From Ardenticatenaceae bacterium (GTDB taxonomy: Bacteria > Chloroflexota > Anaerolineae > Promineifilales > Promineifilaceae): a stretch of DNA of 64,000 bases. The notes beneath the pieces were generated by a model that saw nothing but the letters and a program-made list of their open reading frames with translations, did not search any database and was not told the DNA's origin. A program made the translations under genes and the position numbers. The stretch covers positions 1 to 64,000 of the forward strand of contig WYBM01000097.1 of assembly GCA_011525915.1 (NCBI GenBank), given 5' to 3'. Of the stretch, positions 8,195-17,175 are shown one piece after another. Position 1 is the first letter of the stretch; each line of letters begins with the position of its first letter.

Positions 8195-9847
8195 TTACAA
8201 GCCGGCGGCTTGAAAAGCAGCGGCTACAATAGCCTGGGCGTCGGTTTGGATTTCCTGAAGATGGGCGGCCCCTTTGAAACTTTCAGCGTAGATTTTATAA
8301 ATCTCTTCCGTACCAGATGGCCGGGCGGCAAACCAGCCGTTCTGGGCCACCACCTTCAAGCCACCAATAGCCGTGCCGTTACCCGTGGCGTGAGTCAGCA
8401 AAGCGGTGATCGGCTCTCCGGCCAACGTTTCCGCCGTCAGGTGTTCTGGTGACAGTGCGGCCAGCACACGTTTCTGAGCGGTGGTCGCCGGGGCATCCAT
8501 GCGGGCATAGGCTGAAGCGCCAAATTGGCTTTCTAACGCCTGGTAATGGGCGCCGGGGTCGCGGCCGGTGACGGCCAGGATTTCCGCGGCCAACAGGTCT
8601 AACAGCAGCCCATCTTTGTCAGTGGTCCAGACACGGCCGTCCTGACGCAAAAAGGAAGCGCCTGCACTCTCTTCCCCACCGAAGCCCAATGAACCATCTA
8701 GCAGCCCAGTCACAAAATATTTAAAGCCTACCGGTACTTCACATAAGGTGCGGCCTAAATGGGCCGCTACCCGGTCAATCATAGAGCTGGAGACCAGCGT
8801 TTTGCCCACAGCCACTTCCTGGCCCCAGGCCGGGCGATGCTGGTAAAGGTACCACACGGCCGTGGCCAGATAATGATTGGGGTTCATCAACCCTGCGCTG
8901 CGGGTGACAATGCCGTGTCGGTCTGCATCCGGGTCGTTGCCAAAAGCAATGTCAAACCGGTCTTTGAGGTCGATCAGGCTGGCCATGGCGTGCGGTGAGG
9001 AGCAGTCCATACGAATCTTGCCATCATGGTCTACCGTCATAAAGGCGAACGTCGGGTCTACGCTGGGGTTCACCACCTCAATGTCCAGCCCGTACTGTTC
9101 AGCAATGGGTTCCCAGTAGGCCAGCCCAGCCCCACCCATGGGGTCCACACCAATTTTTAAACCCGCGGCGGCGATGGCCGCCATGTCAATGACGCTGCCC
9201 AGGTCAGCTGCGTAGGGGGTGATGTAATCATGCGTGTGCGTGGTTTCCGCTTTGAGTGCTCTTTCCAGTGGGATGCGGCGCACAGTCTTCAGACCGCCTG
9301 CCAACAGTTCATTGGCCCGATCCTGGATGGTTTGGGTGGTTTGGGTATCGGCGGGCCCGGCGGTGGGAGGGTTGTACTTAAAGCCGCCATCGTCGGGCGG
9401 GTTATGGGAAGGGGTAATGACCACACCATCGGCCAGGCCGGCCGTACGGCCGTGGTTGTAGGTGAGAATGGCGTGTGAAATGACGGGGGTGGGCGTGTAC
9501 CCCAGCCCGGCCTGAATGTGAACGTGCACGCCGTTGGCCGCAAAAACTTCCACGGCCGTGTACAGCGCTGGTTCAGACAAGGCGTGGGTATCCATGCCCA
9601 GGTAAAGCGGCCCACTGATGCCTTCACGTTGGCGGTATTCACAAATGGCCTGGCTGATGGCCAGGATGTGATCTTCATTAAAGCTGTGCTTGTGGGAGGT
9701 GCCGCGGTGGCCAGAGGTGCCAAAGCTAACACGATGGGTAGGGTTGGCCGGGTCTGGTTTATGGGTATAGTATGCAGAAATCAGCCGGGGGACGTTTACC
9801 AGCAGCTCACGTGGTGCCGGTTTGCCTGCTAATGGATGTTTGGCCAT
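8195..9847 (-). CDS. pgm: Phosphoglucomutase, alpha-D-glucose specific
   Basis: A 550-residue enzyme interconverting glucose-1-phosphate and glucose-6-phosphate in the cytoplasm. The active-site phosphoserine lies in TPSHNPPDDGG (Ser148), close to Ser146 of the E. coli enzyme from memory. GTSGHRG (43-49) is the N-terminal phosphate-binding motif, and NDPDADRHG forms the magnesium loop. The sugar-binding loop GGEESAGASF and the C-terminal phosphate loop RPSGTEEIYKIY are intact. The start at 9847 was chosen because GGAGG precedes it; an upstream in-frame start at 9967 would add 40 residues foreign to the family. It converges on mmuM with a 13-bp gap. Confidence 0.95.
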   Translation of the reverse strand: MAKHPLAGKPAPRELLVNVPRLISAYYTHKPDPANPTHRVSFGTSGHRGTSHKHSFNEDHILAISQAICEYRQREGISGPLYLGMDTHALSEPALYTAVEVFAANGVHVHIQAGLGYTPTPVISHAILTYNHGRTAGLADGVVITPSHNPPDDGGFKYNPPTAGPADTQTTQTIQDRANELLAGGLKTVRRIPLERALKAETTHTHDYITPYAADLGSVIDMAAIAAAGLKIGVDPMGGAGLAYWEPIAEQYGLDIEVVNPSVDPTFAFMTVDHDGKIRMDCSSPHAMASLIDLKDRFDIAFGNDPDADRHGIVTRSAGLMNPNHYLATAVWYLYQHRPAWGQEVAVGKTLVSSSMIDRVAAHLGRTLCEVPVGFKYFVTGLLDGSLGFGGEESAGASFLRQDGRVWTTDKDGLLLDLLAAEILAVTGRDPGAHYQALESQFGASAYARMDAPATTAQKRVLAALSPEHLTAETLAGEPITALLTHATGNGTAIGGLKVVAQNGWFAARPSGTEEIYKIYAESFKGAAHLQEIQTDAQAIVAAAFQAAGL

Positions 9848-9973
9848 GATACGTTGCCCTCCGAAAAACCTCTCGTAGGCTTCAAGCGGAAGGGTTGTCA
9901 GGCATAAAACCTTCGAGAGGTGGCTTTTGCTCTCATGATTGTAACCGGACACGGCCGTAACGCCCAATCACAC

Positions 9974-9996
9974 AGGGCTGGCACAAGGCCAGCCCT
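9974..9996. repeat. Inverted repeat upstream of pgm
   Basis: 9-bp perfect arms (9974-9982 and 9988-9996) around a 5-base loop, between the epimerase end and the pgm start. No T-run. It may be a terminator-like hairpin for the epimerase/P450 unit. Confidence 0.4.
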
Positions 9997-10033
9997 ACAA
10001 ACGTATTGCCGAAATAAACAGGGTAACGATCTG

Positions 10034-10999
10034 TCATGCAGGTAAGGTTAGCTCGATAAGGCCTTGCTCGCGTGTGATCACCGGTTGATAGTTAAGTTCT
10101 CGGCGTGCCTTGTCAATGCAAATCGTGCATTCGCTGGACATCAAGGCCACGGCCAGGCGTGTCAGGGGTGGTTCGCCCTTCAGCCGCAGCCGCCGCCAGA
10201 TGCCTTCCGTGAGCATGGCTATAGGGCGCGCCACCCGGCCCGGAACCGATCTGTTGGGTGGTGTCAGCCCCTGCGTTTGCAGCAGCGCCGTCAGAAAGTC
10301 ACGAAAGGTTGTGGCAGTGTCATCGGTAATAAAGTAAGCCTGCCCACCATGCCCCCGGCTTAAGGCCAGGGTCACGGCATGCACCACATTGGTGACGTGT
10401 GTGGTGGAAGTACGGGCCAGACCCTGGTCTATCCACATAAATTGGCCAGACGTTACCATTTTTTTGACCACTGGCAAAATTGTTTGATCGTCGGGCCCCC
10501 ACACCAGCCGGGGGCGTAAAGACAGCGTTTCAAACCCGGGCGCATTGGCGGCCAGTACCACTTTCTCGGCGGCCCCTTTGGATTCGGCATAGAGAAACGG
10601 GGTATGGGTGGGGTATGGGTATGTCTCGTCTATGTTGTGCATAGCCTGGCCGTAAAACAGCGCCGCCTCGGTGCCCATATGGATAAAGCGCTTGACGCCT
10701 GCCTGGCGTGCCACCTGAAGCAGTTGGGCGGTTCCCTCTACATTTGCCTGCCAAAATTGCTCACGTGTGCCCCACTGCCTGGCGAACGCCGCACAATGAA
10801 TTACCACCTGGCACCCTGCCACATGTTCTGGTTTGACTGCGCCCAATTCAGAGCGCACAGGTGTTGCCCTCATATCGTGTAACGTTCTATCACTCTGTTC
10901 TGACCGTGACATGGCGCTAACTGCATGGGTAGGGGCCAGGGCTTTGGCAATAGCACCGCCAATAAAACCTGAGGCCCCGGTGATAAATATCTGCATCAT
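10034..10999 (-). CDS. Extended SDR NAD(P)-dependent epimerase/dehydrogenase
   Basis: A 321-residue extended short-chain dehydrogenase. The Rossmann motif is ITGASGFIGG (6-15), and the catalytic pair is in YAESKGAAEK (Tyr and Lys four apart). Sequence around RPRLVWGPDD resembles the 3-beta-hydroxysteroid dehydrogenase and sugar-epimerase branch. It starts one base after the stop of the upstream P450 gene, so the two are translationally linked and probably act on the same hydrophobic or terpenoid-like substrate. That substrate is not identifiable here. Confidence 0.75.
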   Translation of the reverse strand: MMQIFITGASGFIGGAIAKALAPTHAVSAMSRSEQSDRTLHDMRATPVRSELGAVKPEHVAGCQVVIHCAAFARQWGTREQFWQANVEGTAQLLQVARQAGVKRFIHMGTEAALFYGQAMHNIDETYPYPTHTPFLYAESKGAAEKVVLAANAPGFETLSLRPRLVWGPDDQTILPVVKKMVTSGQFMWIDQGLARTSTTHVTNVVHAVTLALSRGHGGQAYFITDDTATTFRDFLTALLQTQGLTPPNRSVPGRVARPIAMLTEGIWRRLRLKGEPPLTRLAVALMSSECTICIDKARRELNYQPVITREQGLIELTLPA

Positions 11000-11000
11000 C

Positions 11001-12419
11001 TTACACCACGGCCGTCTGGTGTATAGCGCCGTTCATGGCCGCCACCGGCATCACGCTGCGCGCCTCTACCACCATAGGCAGCCCACCCTCAGGTGACATG
11101 GTGATTTGCGATTTTGGCGTCACGGTCGTGCCCGGAACCAGCCGCAGCCGGTAGTGTTGGGCGATGGTGGCCAGGATCAGATGGGCTTCCATCATGGCAA
11201 AGGCATTGCCGATGCACACCCGTGGGCCGCCGCCAAATGGCATGTAAGCATATTTAGGCAGCGCCTTTTCCATTTCTGGTGTCCACCGCTCGGGAAGGAA
11301 ACGTTCAGGGTCAGGGAAGTGTTGTGGCAGGCGGTGCATGACGTAAGGGGCAATAAAGATGGTGCTGCCTTTAGGCATGGGGTAGCCACCAATGTGGGTA
11401 TCGGCCACAGCTACCCGGCCGTTTAATATCCAGGCCGGCGGGTAGAGGCGCATGGCTTCCTTTATAACCTGGAGCGCGTAAGGTAGGGAAGGTAGATCGT
11501 CTAATGTGGGTGTACGGCCGTCTAAAACCGTATCCAGCTCAGCGTGTAGTTTAGCTTCTGCTTCCGGGTGTTGGGCGAGCAAATACCACGTCCAGCTGAG
11601 GGCGTTGGAGGTGGTTTCATGCCCGGCTGCAAAGAGGGTTGCTACTTCATCACGCAGTTGGCGGTCATTCATATAACTGCCATCTTCGTCTTGCGCCAAC
11701 ATGAGCATAGACAGCAGGTCGCCGGTATCTTGAATAGGGCCGTCCACGGCCGTGGCCCGCCGTTCACCTATGATCTGGTCAATGGTATGGCTGTACAGGC
11801 CAACGGCCCGGTTGCGTTTACGATTGTCACTGGTGGGCAGCCAATCGGGCAGGGGGAAACCACGCCGGTAATCGTTATTGGAAGCTGTTTGCAAATCATG
11901 GATCGCCTGGCCCACAATAACGGCCGTGTCCCCCGTCTCTGTCACGGCGTCGGCGTCAAATAATGTTTTAGAGACAATGTACATGGTCAGGCGCATCATC
12001 TCTTCAGCCACGTCATGCGTCTGGCCGGGCTGCCACGCTTCCAGCAGATGTTCGGTGTAATCCACCATGACGTCAGCGTAGGTGCGAATGCGTTTTGTGT
12101 GGAAGGCCGGCTGAGCCAGCCGGCGCTGCCGGGCATGAAAGCTGCCTTCGCTGGTCAGCAGCCCGTTTCCCAGGAATTTGCTCAAAATCTTCTTGTCGAG
12201 CGGCGCTTTTTCAAATGTATCTGCCTGTGTCACCAGCACTTCGCGTATGTAGTCTGAATTGGCCAGCAAATAGACATGAAATTGCGCCAGCTTGAAGTAG
12301 GTAATGTCGCCATACGTTTTGGCTAACTGCAGCAGATAATTGGGTTGGTCAGCGCCAAAATCGCGCAAAGTTCCCAGCAAAAAGTTTCCTTGAGGGCCGG
12401 GGGGGCGTTGGGTTGTCAT
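11001..12419 (-). CDS. Cytochrome P450
   Basis: A 472-residue soluble bacterial P450. The I-helix oxygen motif is AGHETTSNALSW, the K-helix ExxR is KEAMR, and the heme-binding loop is FGGGPRVCIGNAFA with the Cys ligand. The proline-rich start (RPPGPQGN) resembles long-chain fatty acid or steroid-type P450s (the CYP4/CYP102/CYP120 side) rather than short camphor-type enzymes. No ferredoxin partner is adjacent. A strong promoter (12491-12519) and a palindrome shared with the divergent TetR gene suggest repression by that regulator. The epimerase follows in the same operon. Confidence 0.9.
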   Translation of the reverse strand: MTTQRPPGPQGNFLLGTLRDFGADQPNYLLQLAKTYGDITYFKLAQFHVYLLANSDYIREVLVTQADTFEKAPLDKKILSKFLGNGLLTSEGSFHARQRRLAQPAFHTKRIRTYADVMVDYTEHLLEAWQPGQTHDVAEEMMRLTMYIVSKTLFDADAVTETGDTAVIVGQAIHDLQTASNNDYRRGFPLPDWLPTSDNRKRNRAVGLYSHTIDQIIGERRATAVDGPIQDTGDLLSMLMLAQDEDGSYMNDRQLRDEVATLFAAGHETTSNALSWTWYLLAQHPEAEAKLHAELDTVLDGRTPTLDDLPSLPYALQVIKEAMRLYPPAWILNGRVAVADTHIGGYPMPKGSTIFIAPYVMHRLPQHFPDPERFLPERWTPEMEKALPKYAYMPFGGGPRVCIGNAFAMMEAHLILATIAQHYRLRLVPGTTVTPKSQITMSPEGGLPMVVEARSVMPVAAMNGAIHQTAVV

Positions 12420-12490
12420 CCTGTTTACTCCCTTTGAACACGTTTCGGAAAATAATAGACATCGTGTTGATTTATCAATGAATTGTCAGT

Positions 12491-12519
12491 AAAATATACC
12501 TGTTTGACCCTTGTGTCAA
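12491..12519 (-). promoter_or_regulatory. Promoter of the P450 operon
   Basis: On the minus strand, TTGACA (12519-12514) and TATTTT (12496-12491) are separated by exactly 17 bases, a near-consensus sigma-70-type promoter. A broken palindrome TTGAC-N6-GTCAA (12504-12519) overlaps the -35 box. Further palindromic half sites (12467-12478) lie between promoter and gene. Confidence 0.65.
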
Positions 12520-12547
12520 CCAACAATCTGGGTGGTGTGTTGAATTA

Positions 12548-12561
12548 TCAACACGTGTTGA
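12548..12561. promoter_or_regulatory. Candidate TetR operator
   Basis: A perfect 14-bp palindrome TCAACACGTGTTGA in the divergent P450/TetR spacer. A TTGACA (12569-12574) follows at once and could be the -35 of the TetR gene, so binding here would give autorepression. The related motif CGTGTTGA at 12463-12470 lies near the P450 promoter. Confidence 0.6.
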
Positions 12562-12611
12562 AAAAGTGTTGACAGGTTTATTCGACCTGCGGTGCTTTAT
12601 GGGAGAAGATC

Positions 12612-13235
12612 ATGGAAAAAATGGATCGCCGTGTGCGCCGCACCCGCGCCATGTTAGGGCAGGCGCTGCGTGAACTCATTCTGGAGAAGCCCTATGACGC
12701 CATTACCATTCAAGATATTGCCGATCAGGCCGATTTAAACCGGGCCACCTTTTACCTGCATTATGCCAGTAAAGAAGAACTGCTGATGGACAGCCTGGAA
12801 GCCCAATTTGATGCCCTGGTAACGCAAATTGAAGGGGAGAAAAACGGCCGTCCTATGTGGGAAAGCCCGGTTACGGGGCGCATCATTTTTGAGTATGTGG
12901 CCGAAAATGCAGCCCTGTTTAAGGTGTTGCTAGGCGCACAAGGGCAGGGATATGTAATGTACCGTGTGCTTAACTATATTGCCCAGGTAGATGAGGAAGA
13001 AATACAGGAAGCGTTTGGCCCCAATGCGCTGCCGGTTCCCGATGTGATTCTGGCGCGCCACTTTGCCGGGTCGCTTTTTGCCCTGGTCAGCTGGTGGCTG
13101 GAGCATGATATGCCTTATTCGTCCACCTATATGGCGGAAACAGTACACCAACTTTGTGCCGTGGGGGTGATGCCGATGTTGGTGGGTATGGGAGCGGCGT
13201 GGCCGGTAAATGGCGGTGAGTGGCCCACAGCGTGA
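12612..13235 (+). CDS. TetR/AcrR-family transcriptional regulator
   Basis: A 207-residue regulator. The N-terminal helix-turn-helix spans about residues 25-60 (AITIQDIADQADLNRATFYLHY), and the rest is an all-helical ligand domain with a C-terminal part resembling TetR_C families. It is divergent from the P450 operon across a spacer holding a perfect palindrome, so it most likely represses both. The ligand is probably a hydrophobic P450 substrate (inference). Its stop lies 6 bases before the next gene. Confidence 0.85.
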   Translation: MEKMDRRVRRTRAMLGQALRELILEKPYDAITIQDIADQADLNRATFYLHYASKEELLMDSLEAQFDALVTQIEGEKNGRPMWESPVTGRIIFEYVAENAALFKVLLGAQGQGYVMYRVLNYIAQVDEEEIQEAFGPNALPVPDVILARHFAGSLFALVSWWLEHDMPYSSTYMAETVHQLCAVGVMPMLVGMGAAWPVNGGEWPTA

Positions 13236-13241
13236 CACGTG

Positions 13242-14084
13242 ATGATTGTGAAGAGTCAAATCATAACACCGGCGGTGCAGGCGTGGCTGGTACCTGGCCG
13301 TACGGCCCGCATCTTGCATCTGTTTGATCAGGTGTGCAACCTGGTGAATGAAGATGGTGAGGTGCTCTCATTGGTAACAGCAGCGATAGGGCCTGGGCCG
13401 TTTCATCTGGTGTTGGGTGTAACACGGCCGTTTACCCACACCCTTACGCTGGCGGCACCGGTCACTGTTCAGGCAAACGGCGTGCAGGTGGGAACGTTGG
13501 TAGTGGATATTTCCTCGGCCGCCTGTTGGCAGCCGCAGGTGGCCTGGGCAGGGTTACAGGCACATAGGGCCCAATGGCAGCCGGTGGTACCTACCATTCA
13601 GCAGATGATGCAGCAGTACCGGGCACGTCTGAACCTGGACACGGCCGTCATGCAGCCTGAATTGGAGAACGGGCTGGCTCGCCTGTTGGCCGGGGTTCGC
13701 CGCCGGCACACAGCCGGCGTACAAGAGGGGTCTGCCCGGTTAGCCGGGTTAGGGCCCGGCCTGACGCCGGCCGGCGATGATATACTTCTAGGAGTGATTT
13801 ATGGATTATGGGCAACGTGCCCCCAAAGCGTGGCCCAGCCGTTGGTGCAGGTCATGGTGGATACGGCCGTGCCCTATACCACGACTCTTTCGGCCGCCTG
13901 GCTGCAAGCTGCGGCGCGTGGTGAGGCGGGCATGGTGTGGCACGAATTAGGTCATCGGTTCATGGTAAATGGCCATGACTGGGAAGAGATTGTGGCCCAA
14001 ATTTTACAGACGGGGCATAGTTCCGGGGCCGATGCATTATGGGGGTTTACGGCCGTTTGCCTTACATCAGGCCAGCGGCCATAA
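13242..14084 (+). CDS. DUF2877 family protein
   Basis: A 280-residue protein with the DUF2877 hallmark GLGPGLTPAGDD near residues 164-175, followed by a helical, Gly/Ala-rich region. Members of this family sit in allantoin, purine or carbamoyl-transfer clusters (AllH-like), but no such genes surround it here, so no role is assigned. An in-frame GTG lies directly before the chosen ATG. It follows the TetR gene by 6 bp and may be co-transcribed with it. Confidence 0.7.
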   Translation: MIVKSQIITPAVQAWLVPGRTARILHLFDQVCNLVNEDGEVLSLVTAAIGPGPFHLVLGVTRPFTHTLTLAAPVTVQANGVQVGTLVVDISSAACWQPQVAWAGLQAHRAQWQPVVPTIQQMMQQYRARLNLDTAVMQPELENGLARLLAGVRRRHTAGVQEGSARLAGLGPGLTPAGDDILLGVIYGLWATCPQSVAQPLVQVMVDTAVPYTTTLSAAWLQAAARGEAGMVWHELGHRFMVNGHDWEEIVAQILQTGHSSGADALWGFTAVCLTSGQRP

Positions 14085-14167
14085 TGGCTGGAACACCACT
14101 TCCAGGTTTTGTGATCAACAGTAACTTATGCCAGTGTATGGCAGGGTTTAAAGGAGGAAAAAAGGTG

Positions 14168-14554
14168 ATGACACGACAAAATATCTCCAGCGGCGCGCCG
14201 TGGGAGGCGACGGTGGGGTATTCACGAGCTGTACGAGTGGGGTCGCAGGTTTATGTAGCGGGGACAACGGCCGTTGATGAAAATGGCCAGACACTGTGCC
14301 CTGGTGACCCTTATAGGCAAACCAAAGCCATCTTGCGCAAGATTGAGCAGGCGTTGCAAGAAGCAGGCGCCACCATGCACGATGTGGTGCGCACACGCCT
14401 GTTTGTGACAGACATTAACCACTGGCAAGAAATTGGCCGGGCGCACGGCGAATTTTTTGGTGACGTCCGCCCGGCCGCCACCATGGTTGAGGTAAGCCGG
14501 CTCATCTCCCCCGATCTATTGGTGGAAATTGAAGTAGATGCTGTTTGTTTGTAA
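14168..14554 (+). CDS. RidA-family (YjgF/YER057c/UK114) protein
   Basis: A 128-residue RidA-like protein, the standard size for the family. Members hydrolyse reactive enamine/imine intermediates to the ketoacid and ammonia. The family's conserved Arg lies in VVRTRLFVTD, and the C-terminal strand LVEIEVDAVCL is typical. The start at 14168 was chosen for the strong AGGAGG at 14152-14157. The next gene is on the other strand. Confidence 0.85.
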   Translation: MTRQNISSGAPWEATVGYSRAVRVGSQVYVAGTTAVDENGQTLCPGDPYRQTKAILRKIEQALQEAGATMHDVVRTRLFVTDINHWQEIGRAHGEFFGDVRPAATMVEVSRLISPDLLVEIEVDAVCL

Positions 14555-14577
14555 AGTAGACGTTAGCCTTTGCGACC

Positions 14578-14757
14578 TTAAAATGCACTGCTGCCCAGGC
14601 TGATGACCAGTGACATGATCATGCTCAGAGCAATCACAATGCCTAACACAATCATGACTTTTTCTGCGGTAGACCGTTTGCGATTATAGATGCGATCATG
14701 TAATGATCGTTTAGGTGCCGGCTTTTTAGGTTCGCGGCGTTTTCTGTTTTTGGCCAT
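14578..14757 (-). CDS. Small single-span membrane protein (59 aa)
   Basis: An open frame of 59 codons with an AGGAGA upstream. The first 33 residues are strongly basic (MAKNRKRREPKKPAPKRS and onward). One hydrophobic helix follows (about 34-54, VMIVLGIVIALSMIMSLVIS) and the protein ends LGSSAF. By the positive-inside rule the basic part is cytoplasmic. I recognise no family. Charge layout, ribosome site and isolation on its own strand argue for a real small gene. Confidence 0.6.
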   Translation of the reverse strand: MAKNRKRREPKKPAPKRSLHDRIYNRKRSTAEKVMIVLGIVIALSMIMSLVISLGSSAF

Positions 14758-14860
14758 AGGGATCCAGTTCTCCTGAAAGAAAAATTGCGGGCGGAGTATA
14801 GCACAAAGTCGCGGCTATGAGAAAAGGGTTGACGTAAAATTGCGCGCTCGTGAGGGTGCG

Positions 14861-14888
14861 TTGACTTCACCAGCATCTTTTATATAAT
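14861..14888 (+). promoter_or_regulatory. Promoter of the FMN-riboswitch transcript
   Basis: TTGACT (14861-14866), a 16-base spacer and TATAAT (14883-14888). Transcription should start near 14895, about 20 bases before the aptamer. Confidence 0.65.
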
Positions 14889-14912
14889 CGGCTGTACCAT
14901 AACATCTATATA

Positions 14913-15118
14913 ATACCTTCGGGGCAGGGTGAAATTCCCGATCGGCGGTGAAGTCTACACAAACCAAACCCGCGACCCGTGTTTCGGGGTTCAGTAAACG
15001 ATGTTCACGACTCAGTTTGTTTGTATCAAGACAAAATGAGTGTTGATGTTTGATCACTGAAACCGGTTGATCTGGTGTGATTCCAGAGTCGACAGTTATA
15101 GTCTGGATGGGAGAAGGT
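14913..15118 (+). ncRNA. FMN riboswitch (RFN element)
   Basis: The conserved RFN blocks are all present in order: TTCGGGGCAGGGTGAAATTC, then CGGCGGT, CCGCGACCC, GATCTGGTGTGATTCCAGAG and GGATGGGAGAAGG at the end. Between the CCGCGACCC block and the GATCTGGTG block is an enlarged variable arm (about 14965-15060). It includes a near-palindrome of the form ACTCAGTTTGT ... ACAAAATGAGT. A terminator follows 35 bases later, so FMN binding is expected to switch off transcription of the importer genes. Confidence 0.95.
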
Positions 15119-15153
15119 CAAAACAATCGGCATTTGTGTTCTTCTTGTTACAT

Positions 15154-15187
15154 CCCACCAGGGTGTCCACCAGGGTGGGGCTTTTTT
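15154..15187 (+). terminator. Riboswitch-controlled terminator
   Basis: Stem CCCACC...GGTGGG with an inner GGTG/CACC pairing, followed by six T (15182-15187). It lies between the aptamer and the importer genes, as expected for an attenuating expression platform. Confidence 0.75.
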
Positions 15188-15323
15188 GTAAAAAGAAGGA
15201 TGACAACGGCCGTGATCCTTCGCGTATTCATTCTCCCCGCCTTGTTGCCTATAAGTTGAAATCCATTACCCACATCCAGCAATGCATACGGTTGGTGGGT
15301 AGTGGTTGACGGATGATCAAACG

Positions 15324-16094
15324 ATGAACAACATTCGGGTGCATCCAGCCTGGCTGACAACTGCCGTCTCTTTTGTTTTCCTGGTTGTGGTCTGGCAGCT
15401 GCTGGTAACACTAGGCCGGTATGAACGTTTCATTTTGCCAGGCCCTTTAGACGTATGGCGGCAGCTGCACATTGTGGCCGGTGACGGCCGTTTACTGAAA
15501 CACAGCATCATCACCCTTAGCGAAGTCATTCCAGGCCTGTTCATTGGTTGCCTGGTGGCCGCGCCGTTGGGCTACTTGCTTACAAAATCACCTCTGGCAG
15601 AAAGGCTTCTCTCACCCTACCTCATTGCCTCTCAGGCTATCCCCATTATTGCTATTGCCCCTTTGCTCACCATCTGGATCAGCTCCGTCTACTGGTCCCG
15701 AGTCGCCGTCGCCACGTTGGTGGTGTTTTTTCCTATACTGGTCAATATGATCGTAGGGTTGCGTTCGGTGCCGCCAGAACTGTATGAGTTGATGCATGCG
15801 CTTAAAGCAGACCGGGGGCAAATTTTTCGCAAACTGGAGTTTCCGGCCGCCCTGCCTGTATTCCTGGCCGGCCTAAAAATTGGGGCCACGCTGGCCGTCA
15901 TTGGTGCACTGGTAGGAGAGTTTGTACAGCCACAAAGCCGGGGGCTTGGCTTTTTACTCATTACCGCCCGCCAATCCTTCAAAACTGACCTGGTATTTGT
16001 GATTTTACTGACGTTGGCGGCCATGGCTCTGTCGCTTTATGGCATGGTGGCCTTATTAGAGCGGCAGGTCTTGCGTTGGAAGTTGCATTCATAA
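15324..16094 (+). CDS. ribX: ABC transporter permease, RibX-like riboflavin importer
   Basis: A 256-residue inner-membrane permease of the nitrate/sulfonate/taurine type. It has about six hydrophobic segments and the EAA-like cytoplasmic loop (ALKADRGQIFRKLEFPAALPVFLAGLKIG). Placed directly after an FMN riboswitch and before a THI5-like binding protein, it matches the RibXY riboflavin importers described in Chloroflexota. The substrate is inferred from the riboswitch, not from the protein itself. The ATG at 15324 was preferred; an in-frame TTG at 15306 would add six residues. Confidence 0.8.
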   Translation: MNNIRVHPAWLTTAVSFVFLVVVWQLLVTLGRYERFILPGPLDVWRQLHIVAGDGRLLKHSIITLSEVIPGLFIGCLVAAPLGYLLTKSPLAERLLSPYLIASQAIPIIAIAPLLTIWISSVYWSRVAVATLVVFFPILVNMIVGLRSVPPELYELMHALKADRGQIFRKLEFPAALPVFLAGLKIGATLAVIGALVGEFVQPQSRGLGFLLITARQSFKTDLVFVILLTLAAMALSLYGMVALLERQVLRWKLHS

Positions 16095-16131
16095 ACGAAT
16101 TGCTACATTCAAAACAACAGAGGAGCAGAAA

Positions 16132-17118
16132 ATGTTAAAACGTGTGTTCATGATCTTACTCATAATTCCTGCTTTGTTACTGGCTTGCAGCCCACAGGAA
16201 GCACCACAGGAAGTGGTCCAAATCAACTTGCCCATGGGGTATATTCCTGATCCGCAATATGCACCCTTTTACGTGGCGGTGGAAAGAGGGTACTTCGCCG
16301 AAGAAGGGATTGAATTGACCTTTGACTACAGCTTTGAAACAGATGGTATGGCGCTGGTGGGGGCCAATAAACGGCCGTTTGCCATTGTCAGCGGCGATCA
16401 GGTGATCTTAGCCCGTGCGCAAGACCTGCCAGTGGTGTATGTGCTGGAATGGTTCCAACGCTTTCCCATTGCGGTGGTCAGTAAAAGTAATGCCGGCATC
16501 ACTTCTCCGCAAGAGCTGGTGGGGCGGGCTGTGGGGCTGCCAGGCTTTTTTGGGGCCAGTTACGTGGGTTATTTGGGCTTGTTGGCGGCTGTGGGTTTAC
16601 CACCCGAAGATGTTGATGCCAGTGACATTGGCTTTACTCAGATCGAATCGCTGTTGACAGATAAAGTTGAAGCGGTGGTGGTTTATGCCAACAATGAGCC
16701 CGTACAACTGGTAGGTATGGGTGAAGAGGTCAACATTATCTATGTCGCCGATTACATTGATATGGTAGCTAACGGCATTATCACCAACGAAACGGTGCTT
16801 CAGGAAAATCCGGAACTGGTAGAAAGCTTTGTGCGGGCCACATTGCGTGGCCTGACCGACACGTTGGCTGACCCAGAAGCCGCTTTTGAAATCAGTAAAG
16901 CTTACGTAGAAGGGTTGGATGACAGCCGTAAGCCTGTCTTGCAAGCCTCATTGTCTATGTGGCAAACAGATAACTTAGGCATGACTACCGCTGCTTCCTG
17001 GCAGCAAACGCAAGATGTTCTGTTGGGTGCTGGCCAGCTAGACGCCCCAGTGACAAACCTGGAAGCTGCCTTTACCAATGAGTTTGTCCAGAAAGTGCGG
17101 GATGATCTTGGCAAGTAA
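16132..17118 (+). CDS. ribY: Riboflavin-type ABC substrate-binding lipoprotein (RibY-like)
   Basis: A 328-residue lipoprotein of the NMT1/THI5-like family. The signal peptide ends in the lipobox LLLAC (Cys 19), so it is tethered to the membrane facing outward. The fold reads as a two-lobed binding protein: LPMGYIPDPQYAPFYVAVERGYFAEEG, then DGMALVGANKRPFAIVSGDQV. THI5-like proteins normally bind hydroxymethylpyrimidine, but those linked to FMN riboswitches (RibY) bind riboflavin, so that is the assigned ligand. It starts 37 bp after the permease, with GAGGAG upstream. Confidence 0.8.
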   Translation: MLKRVFMILLIIPALLLACSPQEAPQEVVQINLPMGYIPDPQYAPFYVAVERGYFAEEGIELTFDYSFETDGMALVGANKRPFAIVSGDQVILARAQDLPVVYVLEWFQRFPIAVVSKSNAGITSPQELVGRAVGLPGFFGASYVGYLGLLAAVGLPPEDVDASDIGFTQIESLLTDKVEAVVVYANNEPVQLVGMGEEVNIIYVADYIDMVANGIITNETVLQENPELVESFVRATLRGLTDTLADPEAAFEISKAYVEGLDDSRKPVLQASLSMWQTDNLGMTTAASWQQTQDVLLGAGQLDAPVTNLEAAFTNEFVQKVRDDLGK

Positions 17119-17175
17119 CAAAGGGCCGATGATGAGTAATGGCCGCGGCCGGCCTCTTCCCGCCGGCAGTAAAGT

